A stretch of 64,000 nucleotides of DNA from Novosphingobium mangrovisedimenti (GTDB lineage Bacteria > Pseudomonadota > Alphaproteobacteria > Sphingomonadales > Sphingomonadaceae), in the NCBI RefSeq assembly GCF_025153475.1, contig NZ_JANZXA010000001.1, positions 124,001 through 188,000 of the forward strand, given 5' to 3'. A program made the translations under genes and the position numbers. The notes under the pieces are model-generated. The model saw only the letters and a program-made list of their open reading frames with translations. It did not search any database and was not told where the DNA came from. Below, in pieces: positions 8,408 to 17,020 of this stretch. Positions within the stretch are counted from its first letter, which is position 1; each line of letters opens with the position of its first letter.

Positions 8408-9814
8408 ATGAGCAGGCTGATCGTCATTTCCAACCGCGTCTCGGTGCCCAAGGCGGCAGGCGCCGCGGGGGCCCAGGGCGGGCTCGCGATCGCCCTCAAC
8501 TCGGCGCTGCGCGAGCATCGCGGCATCTGGTTCGGCTGGTCGGGGCAGGAAACCGAGGAGTTCACCGGCCACCTCGACATGCAACGCAACGAGGGCGTCA
8601 CCACCGCCACCATCGACCTCGAGCCGCAGGACATCGACGAGTACTACAACGGCTACGCCAACCGCACGCTGTGGCCGCTGTTCCACTACCGCATCGACCT
8701 GACCGAATACGATCGCAGCTTCGGCGAAGGCTACGAGCGCGTGAATGCGCGCTTCGCGGACTCGGTGACGCCGCTGATCGAACCCGACGATCTCGTCTGG
8801 GTCCACGACTACCACCTGCTGCCGATTGGCTCGATGCTTCGCCAGAAGGGCGTGAAGAACCGCATGGGCCTGTTCCTGCACACGCCCTGGCCGCCGACCC
8901 GACTGCTCGTCTCGCTGCCGTTCCACGAGCGGCTGGTCGGCTCCATGCTCGAATTCGACGTCATCGGCTTCCAGACCGAGGAATGGCTGGGCAGCTTCCT
9001 GCACTATGTCGAAAAGGAAATGGGCCTCGACATCAACGAGGACGGCACCATCGACTACCGCGGCCGCAAGATCGTAGCGCGCGCCTTTCCAATCGGCATC
9101 GACTACACCGAATTCGTCGAAGGCGCGAAGAGCGACGAGGCCAGGGAAGCGCACGATCACCTCAAGGCCAGCGTGCGCGGCCGCAAGATGCTGATCGGCG
9201 TCGACCGTCTCGACTATTCGAAAGGCCTTGGCGAACGCTTCGAAAGCTTCGGCCGGTTCCTGACCGACAATCCCGATCAGGCCAGCAAGGTCGTGCTGCT
9301 GCAGATCGCCCCGCCATCGCGCGGAGACGTCGCCAGCTACCAGCAGATCCGCGAGGATCTGGAGCGCAAGACCGGCCACATCAACGGCGCCCACGCCGAC
9401 GTCGCCTTCGTGCCGATCCGCTACGTCAACCGCGGCTACCCGCGCCGCCAGCTTGCCGGATTCTATCGCGCTGCCGACATCGGTCTCGTCACCCCGTTGC
9501 GCGACGGCATGAACCTCGTCGCCAAGGAATATGTCGCCGCGCAGGATCCGGAAGACCCCGGCGTCCTGATCCTCTCGCAGTTCGCCGGCGCGGCGCTGCA
9601 GTTGACCGACGCGCTGCTGGTGAACCCGCATTCCATCGAGCATGTCAGCGAAACCATCAAGCTGGCCCTGGAAATGCCCCTCGCCGAACGGCGCAGGCGC
9701 CACGAAAAGCTGCTCGCCTCGGTCCGCGACGAAGACGTGGTCCACTGGCGCGACGAGTTCGTCAAAGCCCTGTTCGGAAAGGACGGCGAAGGCGCCCGCG
9801 ACGAGGCGGCGTGA
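8408..9814 (+). CDS. otsA: Trehalose-6-phosphate synthase (GT20)
   Basis: 468 residues starting MSRLIVISNRVSVPK. It transfers glucose from a nucleotide sugar to glucose-6-phosphate. Key GT20 segments are present: GGLAIAL near the N-terminus, WVHDYHLLPIGSMLR, LFLHTPWPP, IGVDRLDYSKGLGERF for donor phosphate contacts, and LVTPLRDGMNLVAKEYVA for donor binding. It lies 49 bp after the GH15 gene in the same direction. The ATG at 8408 was preferred because upstream in-frame sequence is a shadow of the GH15 gene. Confidence 0.96.
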   Translation: MSRLIVISNRVSVPKAAGAAGAQGGLAIALNSALREHRGIWFGWSGQETEEFTGHLDMQRNEGVTTATIDLEPQDIDEYYNGYANRTLWPLFHYRIDLTEYDRSFGEGYERVNARFADSVTPLIEPDDLVWVHDYHLLPIGSMLRQKGVKNRMGLFLHTPWPPTRLLVSLPFHERLVGSMLEFDVIGFQTEEWLGSFLHYVEKEMGLDINEDGTIDYRGRKIVARAFPIGIDYTEFVEGAKSDEAREAHDHLKASVRGRKMLIGVDRLDYSKGLGERFESFGRFLTDNPDQASKVVLLQIAPPSRGDVASYQQIREDLERKTGHINGAHADVAFVPIRYVNRGYPRRQLAGFYRAADIGLVTPLRDGMNLVAKEYVAAQDPEDPGVLILSQFAGAALQLTDALLVNPHSIEHVSETIKLALEMPLAERRRRHEKLLASVRDEDVVHWRDEFVKALFGKDGEGARDEAA

Positions 9815-9844
9815 TGCATCGTTTCGCCGGAAACGACGGTGCAT
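9814..9844 (+). terminator. Stem-loop after otsA
   Basis: TCGTTTC at 9819-9825 pairs with GAAACGA at 9830-9836 around a GCCG loop, and ATGCA/TGCAT extend the stem across a 3-base bulge. It starts at the last base of the otsA stop codon. There is only a short T pair afterwards, so intrinsic termination is plausible but not certain. Confidence 0.45.
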
Positions 9845-10000
9845 TTGCCGCTTCGGGAACGCCATAAAGGCGGCAGCAATCAATCGTCACGTAATCAACA
9901 CTCGCCTGAAACCGTTCTGACCCTTAAGACGGCTACAGGAGTGGATGCGAGGCAACGCCCTCGCCGGCCAGACGGCACAAGCCGCGATGGTCGAGGAAAG

Positions 10001-10300
10001 ATGAAGGACCCGGAGAGCATGCTCCCCGGGCGGCGTGAACGGACTATGACGGCTATTCTCTACGGCGAATGTGTTGGCACACGCGAGACTGCGGCAGTGC
10101 GCATTTCCAACCTGGCCGACGAAGGCTGCCACCTGGAAACCGACAGCGGCGCATCCGTCACCGACGGCGACGTCTCGCTGTGGATCGGCGCGATCGGCCC
10201 CCTTGCTGCGACCGCAACGCGGGAAAGCTCCAGCCACCTGGCCTTGCGATTCAAGGAACCGCTGGACGGGCGGATCTTGGAGCATTTCCGGGCGGCGTAA
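10001..10300 (+). CDS. Small PilZ-domain-like protein
   Basis: 99 residues from the ATG at 10001 (preceded by GAGGAAAG). RRERTMTAILYGECVG followed by VRISNLADEGCHLETD resembles the RxxxR and [DN]xSxxG elements of PilZ c-di-GMP receptors, and the C-terminal half (SLWIGAIGPLAATA...HLALRFKEPLDGRILEHF) fits the PilZ beta-barrel plus final helix. The second motif is imperfect (NLADEG), so ligand binding is uncertain. Many sphingomonads carry such single-domain proteins. It lies upstream of the polysaccharide island, on the same strand but separated by a long gap. Confidence 0.65.
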   Translation: MKDPESMLPGRRERTMTAILYGECVGTRETAAVRISNLADEGCHLETDSGASVTDGDVSLWIGAIGPLAATATRESSSHLALRFKEPLDGRILEHFRAA

Positions 10301-10788
10301 CTTCTGGTCGGTTAGCACACGTTCCATATCCGTCAACAGCGACCTGCACCGCGGGCAGGATGCAAAACGGGCCTATATGTTCATTACGCTAGTTCGGATG
10401 TGCTAGGTTCTTTGTGATGCAGTTGCACTGTCAGTATCGGCTGTCGCACTGCCGATACACATACCTGTCCACGAGACGCCGGAAAACGTGGTTAATCACG
10501 CTCCCTTCAACTTTCGCCCCCTCCACCCAACCCAATGTTTTTCTTAAATATTATTTCAAATAAGGTTAATTTCATTCATCTTGCCAACCGAACATCCGCA
10601 AGCACAACCAGCCTGCCGAAATTTGGTTGCACCGCAGCGAACACTTCGCTAGCTCATAGGCCAAGTCGAATGTCCCACCAGACTTCACAATACTACTTGG
10701 AATACAGACACAAAGTTACCCGCAGATTTTTGACATTAAATAAGTTAGTCAAAAATTTGAAGATACAACAAATAGGGATTTCTATGGC
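10301..10788. other. Intergenic region upstream of the polysaccharide island
   Basis: A 488-bp stretch that becomes much AT-richer after about 10530. An 8-bp inverted repeat GTATCGGC / GCCGATAC lies at 10434-10441 and 10451-10458 with a 9-base loop. A frame coding for 85 residues (10535-10792) ends in an ATGA overlap with the next gene but shows no recognisable protein features. The island promoter is presumably in the AT-rich part. Confidence 0.5.
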
Positions 10789-11757
10789 ATGAAAAGCGCT
10801 CTAGTTCTCGGAGCCGGTGGCTTTATAGGAGGTCATCTCGTCAAACACCTTAAGAAAGAGGGTTTTTGGGTACGTGGTGTAGACCTGAAATTCCACGAAC
10901 ATGCTGAAACACATGCCGATGACTTCGTGATCGGCGACTTGCGCGAGCAGGATTTCTGTCGCTCGGTCATCGATCGCGGCTTTGATGAAGTCTACCAGCT
11001 GGCCGCAGACATGGGCGGTGCCGGATACATCTTCACCGGCGAGCACGATGCCGACATCATGCACAACTCCGCGACCATCAATCTCAACGTCGCCGACATT
11101 GCACACAAGCGCAACATCAAGCGCACTTTCTATTCGTCGTCCGCGTGCATGTATCCCGCCTACAACCAGGAAGATCCCGACAACCCGAATTGCAGGGAGG
11201 AGTCGGCTTATCCTGCAGCTCCTGACAGCGAATACGGGTGGGAAAAGCTCTTTTCCGAACGCCTGTTCCTTGCCTACAATCGCAACTACGGCTTGAACAA
11301 CCGCGTCGCACGCTATCACAACATCTTCGGCCCCGAGGGCACTTGGGATGGAGGAAAGGAAAAGGCACCGGCTGCGATCTGCCGCAAGGTTGCCAAGGTC
11401 ACTTCAGGCGATGCCATAGAAATCTGGGGCGACGGCCTTCAGACACGCTCCTTTCTCTACGTCGACGAATGCGTGGAAGGCACTTTGCGCCTGACCCGAT
11501 CCGACTTCGAAGGCCCGGTGAACATTGGCTCTGAAGAGATGGTCACGATCAACCAGCTGGTTGATATCGTGGCCGACATTGCCGGCAAGAAAATCGAAAA
11601 AAATCACATCCCGGGACCGACTGGCGTACGCGGCCGCAATTCCGAGAATTCCCTGATCCAGGAGAAGCTCGGCTGGGCACCATCGCAGACTCTCCGCGCG
11701 GGCCTTGAAAAGACCTACGAGTGGATCGAGTGGCAAGTGCGACGCAACGCGGCATAA
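10789..11757 (+). CDS. gme: GDP-mannose 3,5-epimerase homologue (extended SDR)
   Basis: 322 residues. After the Rossmann motif GAGGFIGGH, the sequence follows the plant GDP-mannose 3,5-epimerase closely: DMGGAGYIF, FYSSSACMYP, YGWEKL, ARYHNIFGPEGTWDGGKEKAPAAICRK, WGDGLQTRSFLYVDECVEGTLRL, and HIPGPTGVRGRNSEN. The expected catalytic residues are all there: Cys120, Tyr149, Lys153 and Lys192. The family converts GDP-D-mannose to GDP-L-galactose and GDP-L-gulose. It is the first gene of the island and is followed by a hairpin and then the fcl-like gene. Confidence 0.9.
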   Translation: MKSALVLGAGGFIGGHLVKHLKKEGFWVRGVDLKFHEHAETHADDFVIGDLREQDFCRSVIDRGFDEVYQLAADMGGAGYIFTGEHDADIMHNSATINLNVADIAHKRNIKRTFYSSSACMYPAYNQEDPDNPNCREESAYPAAPDSEYGWEKLFSERLFLAYNRNYGLNNRVARYHNIFGPEGTWDGGKEKAPAAICRKVAKVTSGDAIEIWGDGLQTRSFLYVDECVEGTLRLTRSDFEGPVNIGSEEMVTINQLVDIVADIAGKKIEKNHIPGPTGVRGRNSENSLIQEKLGWAPSQTLRAGLEKTYEWIEWQVRRNAA

Positions 11758-11767
11758 TATCTTTTGT

Positions 11768-11802
11768 AGGCTGTGCCGCCGCACAACAGGGCGGCACAGC
11801 CT
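11768..11802 (+). terminator. 13-bp hairpin between the epimerase and fcl-like genes
   Basis: AGGCTGTGCCGCC at 11768-11780 pairs perfectly with GGCGGCACAGCCT at 11790-11802, loop 9 bases. No T-run follows, so it may be an attenuator or an RNA-stability element rather than a full terminator. Confidence 0.55.
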
Positions 11803-11856
11803 GCCAATTACGAGTGGAAACCATATGGAACGGGACCATGTGCCTGTGGATCGGTA

Positions 11857-12810
11857 ATGGACATCGAGACTCAGCGGCGTAACCCACAAGCCCCCCAAAA
11901 GGTCTGGGTCGCGGGCCACAGTGGAATGCTGGGCTCTGCCCTTGTGCGACGGCTAACCCGAGAGGCAGTCAACGTAATCACTGTCGAACGCCAGGAAGTC
12001 GATCTAGAAGACCAGTCCGCCGTACTGGGCTGGCTGCGCGCCACGAAGCCGAGCGAGATCTATGTGGCTGCAGCAAAAGTAGGAGGCATCGTTGCCAACC
12101 GCGACCTCCCAGCCGAATTCATCTATCGCAACCTGATGATCGCCACCAATATTATAAACGCCGCAAGAGAAACGGATGTCGACAAACTGGTTCACGTCGC
12201 CTCCTCCGCCATCTATCCGCGCAACGCTCCGCAACCAATTGTCGAGGATGCACTGATGACGGGCCCAATCGACTCCGAGCACCTGCCCTATGCGGTTGCC
12301 AAGATCGCCGGCATCACGATGTGCCAAGCCTACCGCCGCCAGTATGGATGCAATTTCATCAGCGCCGCCCCCACCAACATCTACGGACCAGGCGATGATT
12401 TTGACCTGACCTCGGGCCATGTCGTTCCCGCAATCATCCGCAAAGTCCACGAGGCGAAGCTAGCCGATGCTCCACAAATAACAGTCTGGGGTACCGGGAA
12501 ACCCATGCGCGAATTCCTTCACGTCGACGACGTGGCCGATGCCCTTGTCTTCTTGATGAAGACCTATTCCGATGAGGAACATGTCAACGTCGGCTGTGGA
12601 GAGGAAATTTCCATACTCGATCTTACCCGCATGGTGTGCGAAACGGTGGAGTATGAGGGGAAAATCGTACAGGACATCTCCAAGCCCGATGGCATGGCGC
12701 GCAAGCTTATGAATTCTGCAAAACTGCAGTCGCTCGGTTGGGCACCGAAGATCGGAATCCGCGAGGGCATCAAACAGACGTATGACTGGTACAGGGGCAC
12801 ACTCCAGTGA
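11857..12810 (+). CDS. GDP-L-fucose-synthase-like epimerase/reductase with Cys-to-Ala active site change
   Basis: 317 residues, matching the 321-residue E. coli Fcl (WcaG) in length and order: WVAGHSGMLGSALVRRL, VAAAKVGGIVAN, PYAVAKIAGITMC, APTNIYGPGDDFD, GHVVPAIIRK, WGTGKPMREFLHVDD. Fcl carries out 3,5-epimerisation and 4-reduction of GDP-4-keto-6-deoxymannose. Tyr145, Lys149 and the epimerase His188 are kept, but the Cys of the S-S-C-I-Y-P motif is Ala118 (ASSAIYP, codon gcc). No GDP-mannose 4,6-dehydratase gene is nearby. It may be a reductase with altered or no epimerase activity. The ATG at 11857 is preferred; upstream in-frame codons fall inside the hairpin. Confidence 0.82.
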   Translation: MDIETQRRNPQAPQKVWVAGHSGMLGSALVRRLTREAVNVITVERQEVDLEDQSAVLGWLRATKPSEIYVAAAKVGGIVANRDLPAEFIYRNLMIATNIINAARETDVDKLVHVASSAIYPRNAPQPIVEDALMTGPIDSEHLPYAVAKIAGITMCQAYRRQYGCNFISAAPTNIYGPGDDFDLTSGHVVPAIIRKVHEAKLADAPQITVWGTGKPMREFLHVDDVADALVFLMKTYSDEEHVNVGCGEEISILDLTRMVCETVEYEGKIVQDISKPDGMARKLMNSAKLQSLGWAPKIGIREGIKQTYDWYRGTLQ

Positions 12811-13580
12811 ACATTCCGGACAAGCTGCCGACATATGACGTGCTTGGGGTGCCGGTTACGATAACCACCCCGGTTCACGCAGCCCAGACAATAGAGGAAT
12901 GGTCCAAAGACGATATTGGGCGCTTCGTTTGCATCAGGGACGTCCCCAGCCTGATGACCATCAACAACGATCCCGCCATCCGCGACCTACATCTGGAAGC
13001 CGCAATGATTACGCCGGACAGCTCCTATATTGCCAAGATAGGTCGATTGCGCGGTCTCCCAGTCCAGCAGACATGCGGCCCGGATCTGATCGACCTTGTC
13101 GCAAAGCGCTCGGTCCAGAGAGGTTTGTCGCACTACTTCTATGGCGGACAGGAAGGAATTGCAGAGCAACTCGCAGAGGTTTTCAAGGCACGCTATCCGG
13201 GATTCCAGGTCGCCGGCACAGAGTGCCCTCCATTTCGTGCGTTGACCAAGGAAGAAGATGACGCCGTTGTGGAGCGTATCAAAGCGTCGGGCGCGGACAT
13301 TGTTTGGGTCGGGATTTCCAGCCCCAAGCAAGATGTCTGGATGCGCGATCACTACAAGCACTTGCCGCAAACCCTGATCGGCGTAGGCGCTGCCTTTGAC
13401 TTTCAGACAGGCAATGTCAAACGCGCGCCCAAGTGGATGCGCAAAGTCATGCTCGAATGGCTGTTCCGCCTCGCAAGCGACCCAAGACGCTTGTGGAAGC
13501 GGTACTTGATTCTTGCCCCGCGCTTCGTGTGGAAGGTAACGACGACGCCCGCAACAGAACAAGTGGCGCGAAGTCGTTAA
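12807..13580 (+). CDS. WecG/TagA/CpsF-family glycosyltransferase (GT26)
   Basis: 257 residues, with a 4-bp overlap with the preceding gene. The family adds a sugar, often ManNAc-type or GlcA, to a lipid-linked acceptor on the inner face of the membrane. GPDLIDLV, FYGGQEGIAEQLAEVF, ADIVWVGISSPKQDVWM and GVGAAFDFQTGNVKRAPKWMRK are family landmarks, and the basic C-terminal helices suit membrane association. The catalytic-site segment reads TPDSSY (Asp71) where most relatives have PDG. Confidence 0.88.
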   Translation: MNIPDKLPTYDVLGVPVTITTPVHAAQTIEEWSKDDIGRFVCIRDVPSLMTINNDPAIRDLHLEAAMITPDSSYIAKIGRLRGLPVQQTCGPDLIDLVAKRSVQRGLSHYFYGGQEGIAEQLAEVFKARYPGFQVAGTECPPFRALTKEEDDAVVERIKASGADIVWVGISSPKQDVWMRDHYKHLPQTLIGVGAAFDFQTGNVKRAPKWMRKVMLEWLFRLASDPRRLWKRYLILAPRFVWKVTTTPATEQVARSR

Positions 13581-13586
13581 CGAGCA

Positions 13587-14873
13587 ATGGCCGTTGGCAG
13601 AATCTTGGATCTGGGGATCCAGCGGTACCGGACCGCCCGCGAACCATTCTGGGCATTGGCAAGCCAACTCGTAACGAGCGGCGCCAATTTTGCTACGTCG
13701 GTAATCATCATTCACGGAGCCAACTTGGCCATATTTGGCCGCTATAGTCTGTGCTTCCTTCTAGTCATGATGATACGAAAGTTCCTAATCGGCGTCGTTT
13801 TGACTCCGATGTCGAGCATCATGCCAACGATAGACAGCGGTCGATCAAGAGAATATCGCTTATTTCTTATAATTTATGCTGCCGTATTTGCAATTTTCTC
13901 TGGCTTATTTGTCTGGACGATATCACATCCCCTTGCCATATTATTTTCGACACCATGGCTTCCATCCATCGCGATACCTTTGTTCTTTGCAAATAGTGCC
14001 GTCAACTACGCGGATTTTCTGCGCCGATTGCATCTGGACAGCTTGCGGCCAATTCAATCGTTCATGGTCGACGCAACCCGCTTCACAATTCAAATCGGGA
14101 TACTTTTGGGGCTTGCTGTATTTCAACCGGAGGATCTCACGGCAAAGGCGGCGCTATGGATCTGGGGCGGATCCGCGCTGCTGGGCTGCGGCGCAGGACT
14201 CTATCGCATAGGCCAGCTAAAATTTGCCATAAATGCATTCAAGGATTTCTGGATTCGGCATCGCGCGTTTGTCGGCTGGATGAGCAGCTCCATGCTTCTG
14301 GACGCGATCCAGAACAATCTACCTATGTTCATCGCCACGTCGCTGGTAGGCGAATCCGCGCTCGGCGCCTTGCGAGCACTTCAACAATTCGCAAACCTGC
14401 TGAATTTGCCGTTCAACGCCCTGATGCAGGTCATGCCTTCAATGGCAGCACAACGCTATGCCGCGAGCGGCATTGCGCGGATGAGAGATTTCCTTGTCAG
14501 AATGACGGCCGTCAGCGTCCTGGCAATTACCCTGCTTGCACTCGCTATTGTTCTGGTATCGGACCTCATAATCAATCAGGCTCTCGGCCTTCACGGTAAT
14601 GACGTCGTGCCCATCTTCATTGCCTTTGTTTGCCTGAACATTCTAACGCTGGTTCGCCTCCCGTTCTTTGTCGCCTTTAGCACGATCGGCAAACTGCGCC
14701 CCCTGACCACGTCCAATCTTGCGAGCGCATTCATAGCGATCATTGGAACAGCGCTCTGGGTCAGAGACATGGGCCCTATTGCCGTACCCGCATTCATGAC
14801 CATAGGCCATTTGCTAAGCATGGTATTTTTGCTGTTTACTCGCGATGCAATGGCTTTGAGAACGGTAAAATGA
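13587..14873 (+). CDS. wzx: Polysaccharide flippase-like membrane protein (Wzx/MOP-like)
   Basis: 428 residues with roughly 12 hydrophobic helices and short loops, beginning after a basic N-terminus (MAVGRILDLGIQRYRTAREPFWALASQLVTS). The overall layout fits the MOP/Wzx superfamily, which moves undecaprenyl-linked repeat units to the periplasm. There is no fixed motif to prove it; the call relies on topology and on its place between a transferase and a polymerase gene. It begins 6 bp after the WecG-like gene. Confidence 0.72.
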   Translation: MAVGRILDLGIQRYRTAREPFWALASQLVTSGANFATSVIIIHGANLAIFGRYSLCFLLVMMIRKFLIGVVLTPMSSIMPTIDSGRSREYRLFLIIYAAVFAIFSGLFVWTISHPLAILFSTPWLPSIAIPLFFANSAVNYADFLRRLHLDSLRPIQSFMVDATRFTIQIGILLGLAVFQPEDLTAKAALWIWGGSALLGCGAGLYRIGQLKFAINAFKDFWIRHRAFVGWMSSSMLLDAIQNNLPMFIATSLVGESALGALRALQQFANLLNLPFNALMQVMPSMAAQRYAASGIARMRDFLVRMTAVSVLAITLLALAIVLVSDLIINQALGLHGNDVVPIFIAFVCLNILTLVRLPFFVAFSTIGKLRPLTTSNLASAFIAIIGTALWVRDMGPIAVPAFMTIGHLLSMVFLLFTRDAMALRTVK

Positions 14874-14883
14874 CATCCGCGCG

Positions 14884-15783
14884 ATGCGCGACATCACGAA
14901 AGCACGTTTGCAAATGAGCAAAACGCACTTGAAGAATCTGATTACTCGAAATGCCACTGTGAAGGCGGCTGCCACCTACCTTCATTATGGCCGCGAGACC
15001 CTCGGGCGGCACGTACTTCGCCCCGATCCTACAGCGACAGGACCGCTGCTGTTCACGATCGAAAAGTGTGCCAGCACATACATTTCAAAGGCGCTGGCTC
15101 TAATCGAGGCGCGATACGGCCAATACCGCGTTTACAACTACGCAGGGCATTACTGGAACACCGGGGAATTGGATGTCTACGCCGCGATACAGCGCGATGC
15201 ATCACGCATTTTCTCCATGAAAAATGCCATGTACGGCCCATTGCGCCGGTACGTTGCTGCTTCCAATATGGACAATCGCCGCATACTGCTCATTCTGCGC
15301 GACCCACGCGACGTACTCGTCAGTATGTATTATTCCGTGGGCTATAGCCATGCCCTGCCCGGCGGGCGCAAGTCGCGCGCGCAATACGAAGCGCGGCGCC
15401 GTGAAGCGCGAGCCATGACGATTGACGAGTATGTAGAGCATGAACTTCCGATCATTCGCTCCACTTACAAAGAATATGCTGAGCACCTGCTGGGGAAGCC
15501 CAACGTCACCTTCCTCACCTACGAACAACTGATCAATGCCCCCTCGACATGGGCGGCAGCCTTCATCGAAGCACTGGGCCTCGAGCCCAGGCAATCCGTA
15601 GTTGACGAACTGACGGGAATTTATGAGCACGGACTGCCGAAAGGCGATGGCGATCGTAAGATGGAACACCGGCGCAGCGGGAAGGCCGGGCAATATGCAC
15701 AAGCCCTTAAAGCCGAAACGATAGCTTTCATCGACCAAGCGATGAACCTAGATCTGGCAAGGTTTGGAGTCTGGGAACTATGA
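14884..15783 (+). CDS. PAPS-dependent sulfotransferase
   Basis: 299 residues. TIEKCASTYISKA at residues 58-70 corresponds to the 5'-phosphosulfate loop, and RDPRDVLVSMYYS at 139-151 gives the R-x7-S pair that binds the 3'-phosphate of PAPS. HRRSGKAGQY near residue 260 resembles the RKGxxGDW element. These are the three landmarks of the sulfotransferase fold. In this cluster it most likely sulfates a sugar of the repeat unit, in the cytoplasm because there is no signal peptide. Its stop overlaps the polymerase start by 4 bp. Confidence 0.85.
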   Translation: MRDITKARLQMSKTHLKNLITRNATVKAAATYLHYGRETLGRHVLRPDPTATGPLLFTIEKCASTYISKALALIEARYGQYRVYNYAGHYWNTGELDVYAAIQRDASRIFSMKNAMYGPLRRYVAASNMDNRRILLILRDPRDVLVSMYYSVGYSHALPGGRKSRAQYEARRREARAMTIDEYVEHELPIIRSTYKEYAEHLLGKPNVTFLTYEQLINAPSTWAAAFIEALGLEPRQSVVDELTGIYEHGLPKGDGDRKMEHRRSGKAGQYAQALKAETIAFIDQAMNLDLARFGVWEL

Positions 15784-17009
15784 TCACACCTCCCCTGACA
15801 TCGAACACCCCCATCAATAGAAGGATGGTCGCCAAGACCATGAACGCTGCCCGCACAAAATATACTTATAAGAAATTTGCAAACGCCACCCCATTAGTGA
15901 CAATTTCAATATTTGCATTTTGTCTCGTAACTATCATCGCAGACGTTTTTATATTTTTTCGTCCACTTTACAACGCCATACCAATGTTTATTATTGTAGA
16001 ATGCTGGATTAAATCAAAAGTTGAATTTAATAAGTATTTTATATTGCTTTTATTATTGTGGGCGTTTTGGTGTTCACTGGCACTAATTACCAGTGGACAA
16101 TTCAATAGCGAGTTTATCTTCGTTATAATGTCCATTGCCACCGTGTCGATCGCATTCCGTACGCGTCAAAGTGCAATCCAAATACTTCTAGCCGCTCAAG
16201 TTATGGCACTTATTTTATTAGCAACTACAAGGGGTGGGTTTGATATTAACTTTGCATCGCAGTATAGTTATCGAGCCACACAGAGCGACACCGAATCTTC
16301 AATTGGCCTAGCATCGGCTCTCATTTTTCTAACCGCATATTCTCGCAAGTGGCCGAAGACCATGGCCATAGCCTTTATTGTTACATTATTATTCGGGAAG
16401 AGAATCGCATTGGTAGGGATAATAGTCGCCTTGACTGCAGATAGCGCGAAGTACTTCCTACCTTTACCCATAATCACCCGTTACCGCGTTGTTACAATTA
16501 TTGCCTATTGCGCCATTGCCGCCGCAATAGGTGTCTTTGCGAGCACTTTTTATACATGGATTGCCGATTATTTGAATCAATATTGGCGAGCGAACGTATC
16601 CCCCAATTATCTCTCATCTGGACGATATAGCGGCATAAGTTCATTTACTAATTTTATGATTCCTCGTAATAATATTATTCACACAATAATTGGGCATGGA
16701 ACAGGTTTTACAGACTCAATGCTGAGCAAAGCTGTAAGCCTTCGTCAGTCAGTAACTTACAAGTTATTACACGACGACTGGCTCCGAATGCTGACAGACT
16801 ACGGCCTTATTGGAACCATTTTGATGGTCATTTTTTTAAGCGTCTTGGCAAAGAAGAGTCGACTAGGATTTCTAATAGCAATGTACACCGCCACGATCTT
16901 CACGTCCGACAACGCCATGACTTATACCTTTTACTGGATAACTCTGGCCATTTGCCTGAATCTATCCCCCCGCGAGATCAATAAATTAGATAATAGAAAA
17001 TTTCTTTAA
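15780..17009 (+). CDS. wzy: Polysaccharide polymerase-like membrane protein (Wzy)
   Basis: 409 residues with about ten hydrophobic helices. The large loop before the last helices ends with HDDWLRMLTDYGLIG, the position and style of the H-N-x5-l-x-e-y-G motif of Wzy/O-antigen polymerases. The gene is far more AT-rich than its neighbours (runs such as tattattgtgg, attttatattgc), a sign of separate origin. It would join flipped repeat units in the periplasm. It overlaps the sulfotransferase gene by 4 bp. Confidence 0.8.
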   Translation: MITPPLTSNTPINRRMVAKTMNAARTKYTYKKFANATPLVTISIFAFCLVTIIADVFIFFRPLYNAIPMFIIVECWIKSKVEFNKYFILLLLLWAFWCSLALITSGQFNSEFIFVIMSIATVSIAFRTRQSAIQILLAAQVMALILLATTRGGFDINFASQYSYRATQSDTESSIGLASALIFLTAYSRKWPKTMAIAFIVTLLFGKRIALVGIIVALTADSAKYFLPLPIITRYRVVTIIAYCAIAAAIGVFASTFYTWIADYLNQYWRANVSPNYLSSGRYSGISSFTNFMIPRNNIIHTIIGHGTGFTDSMLSKAVSLRQSVTYKLLHDDWLRMLTDYGLIGTILMVIFLSVLAKKSRLGFLIAMYTATIFTSDNAMTYTFYWITLAICLNLSPREINKLDNRKFL

Positions 17010-17020
17010 AGAAATGCTTT

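Noticed and set aside
10535..10792. 85-residue open frame ending in ATGA overlap with the epimerase gene
   Set aside because: Composition reflects AT-rich spacer DNA, there is no ribosome site and no recognisable protein pattern.
11773..11856. Longer N-terminus for the fcl-like protein
   Set aside because: The extension runs through the hairpin and the length from 11857 already matches the family.
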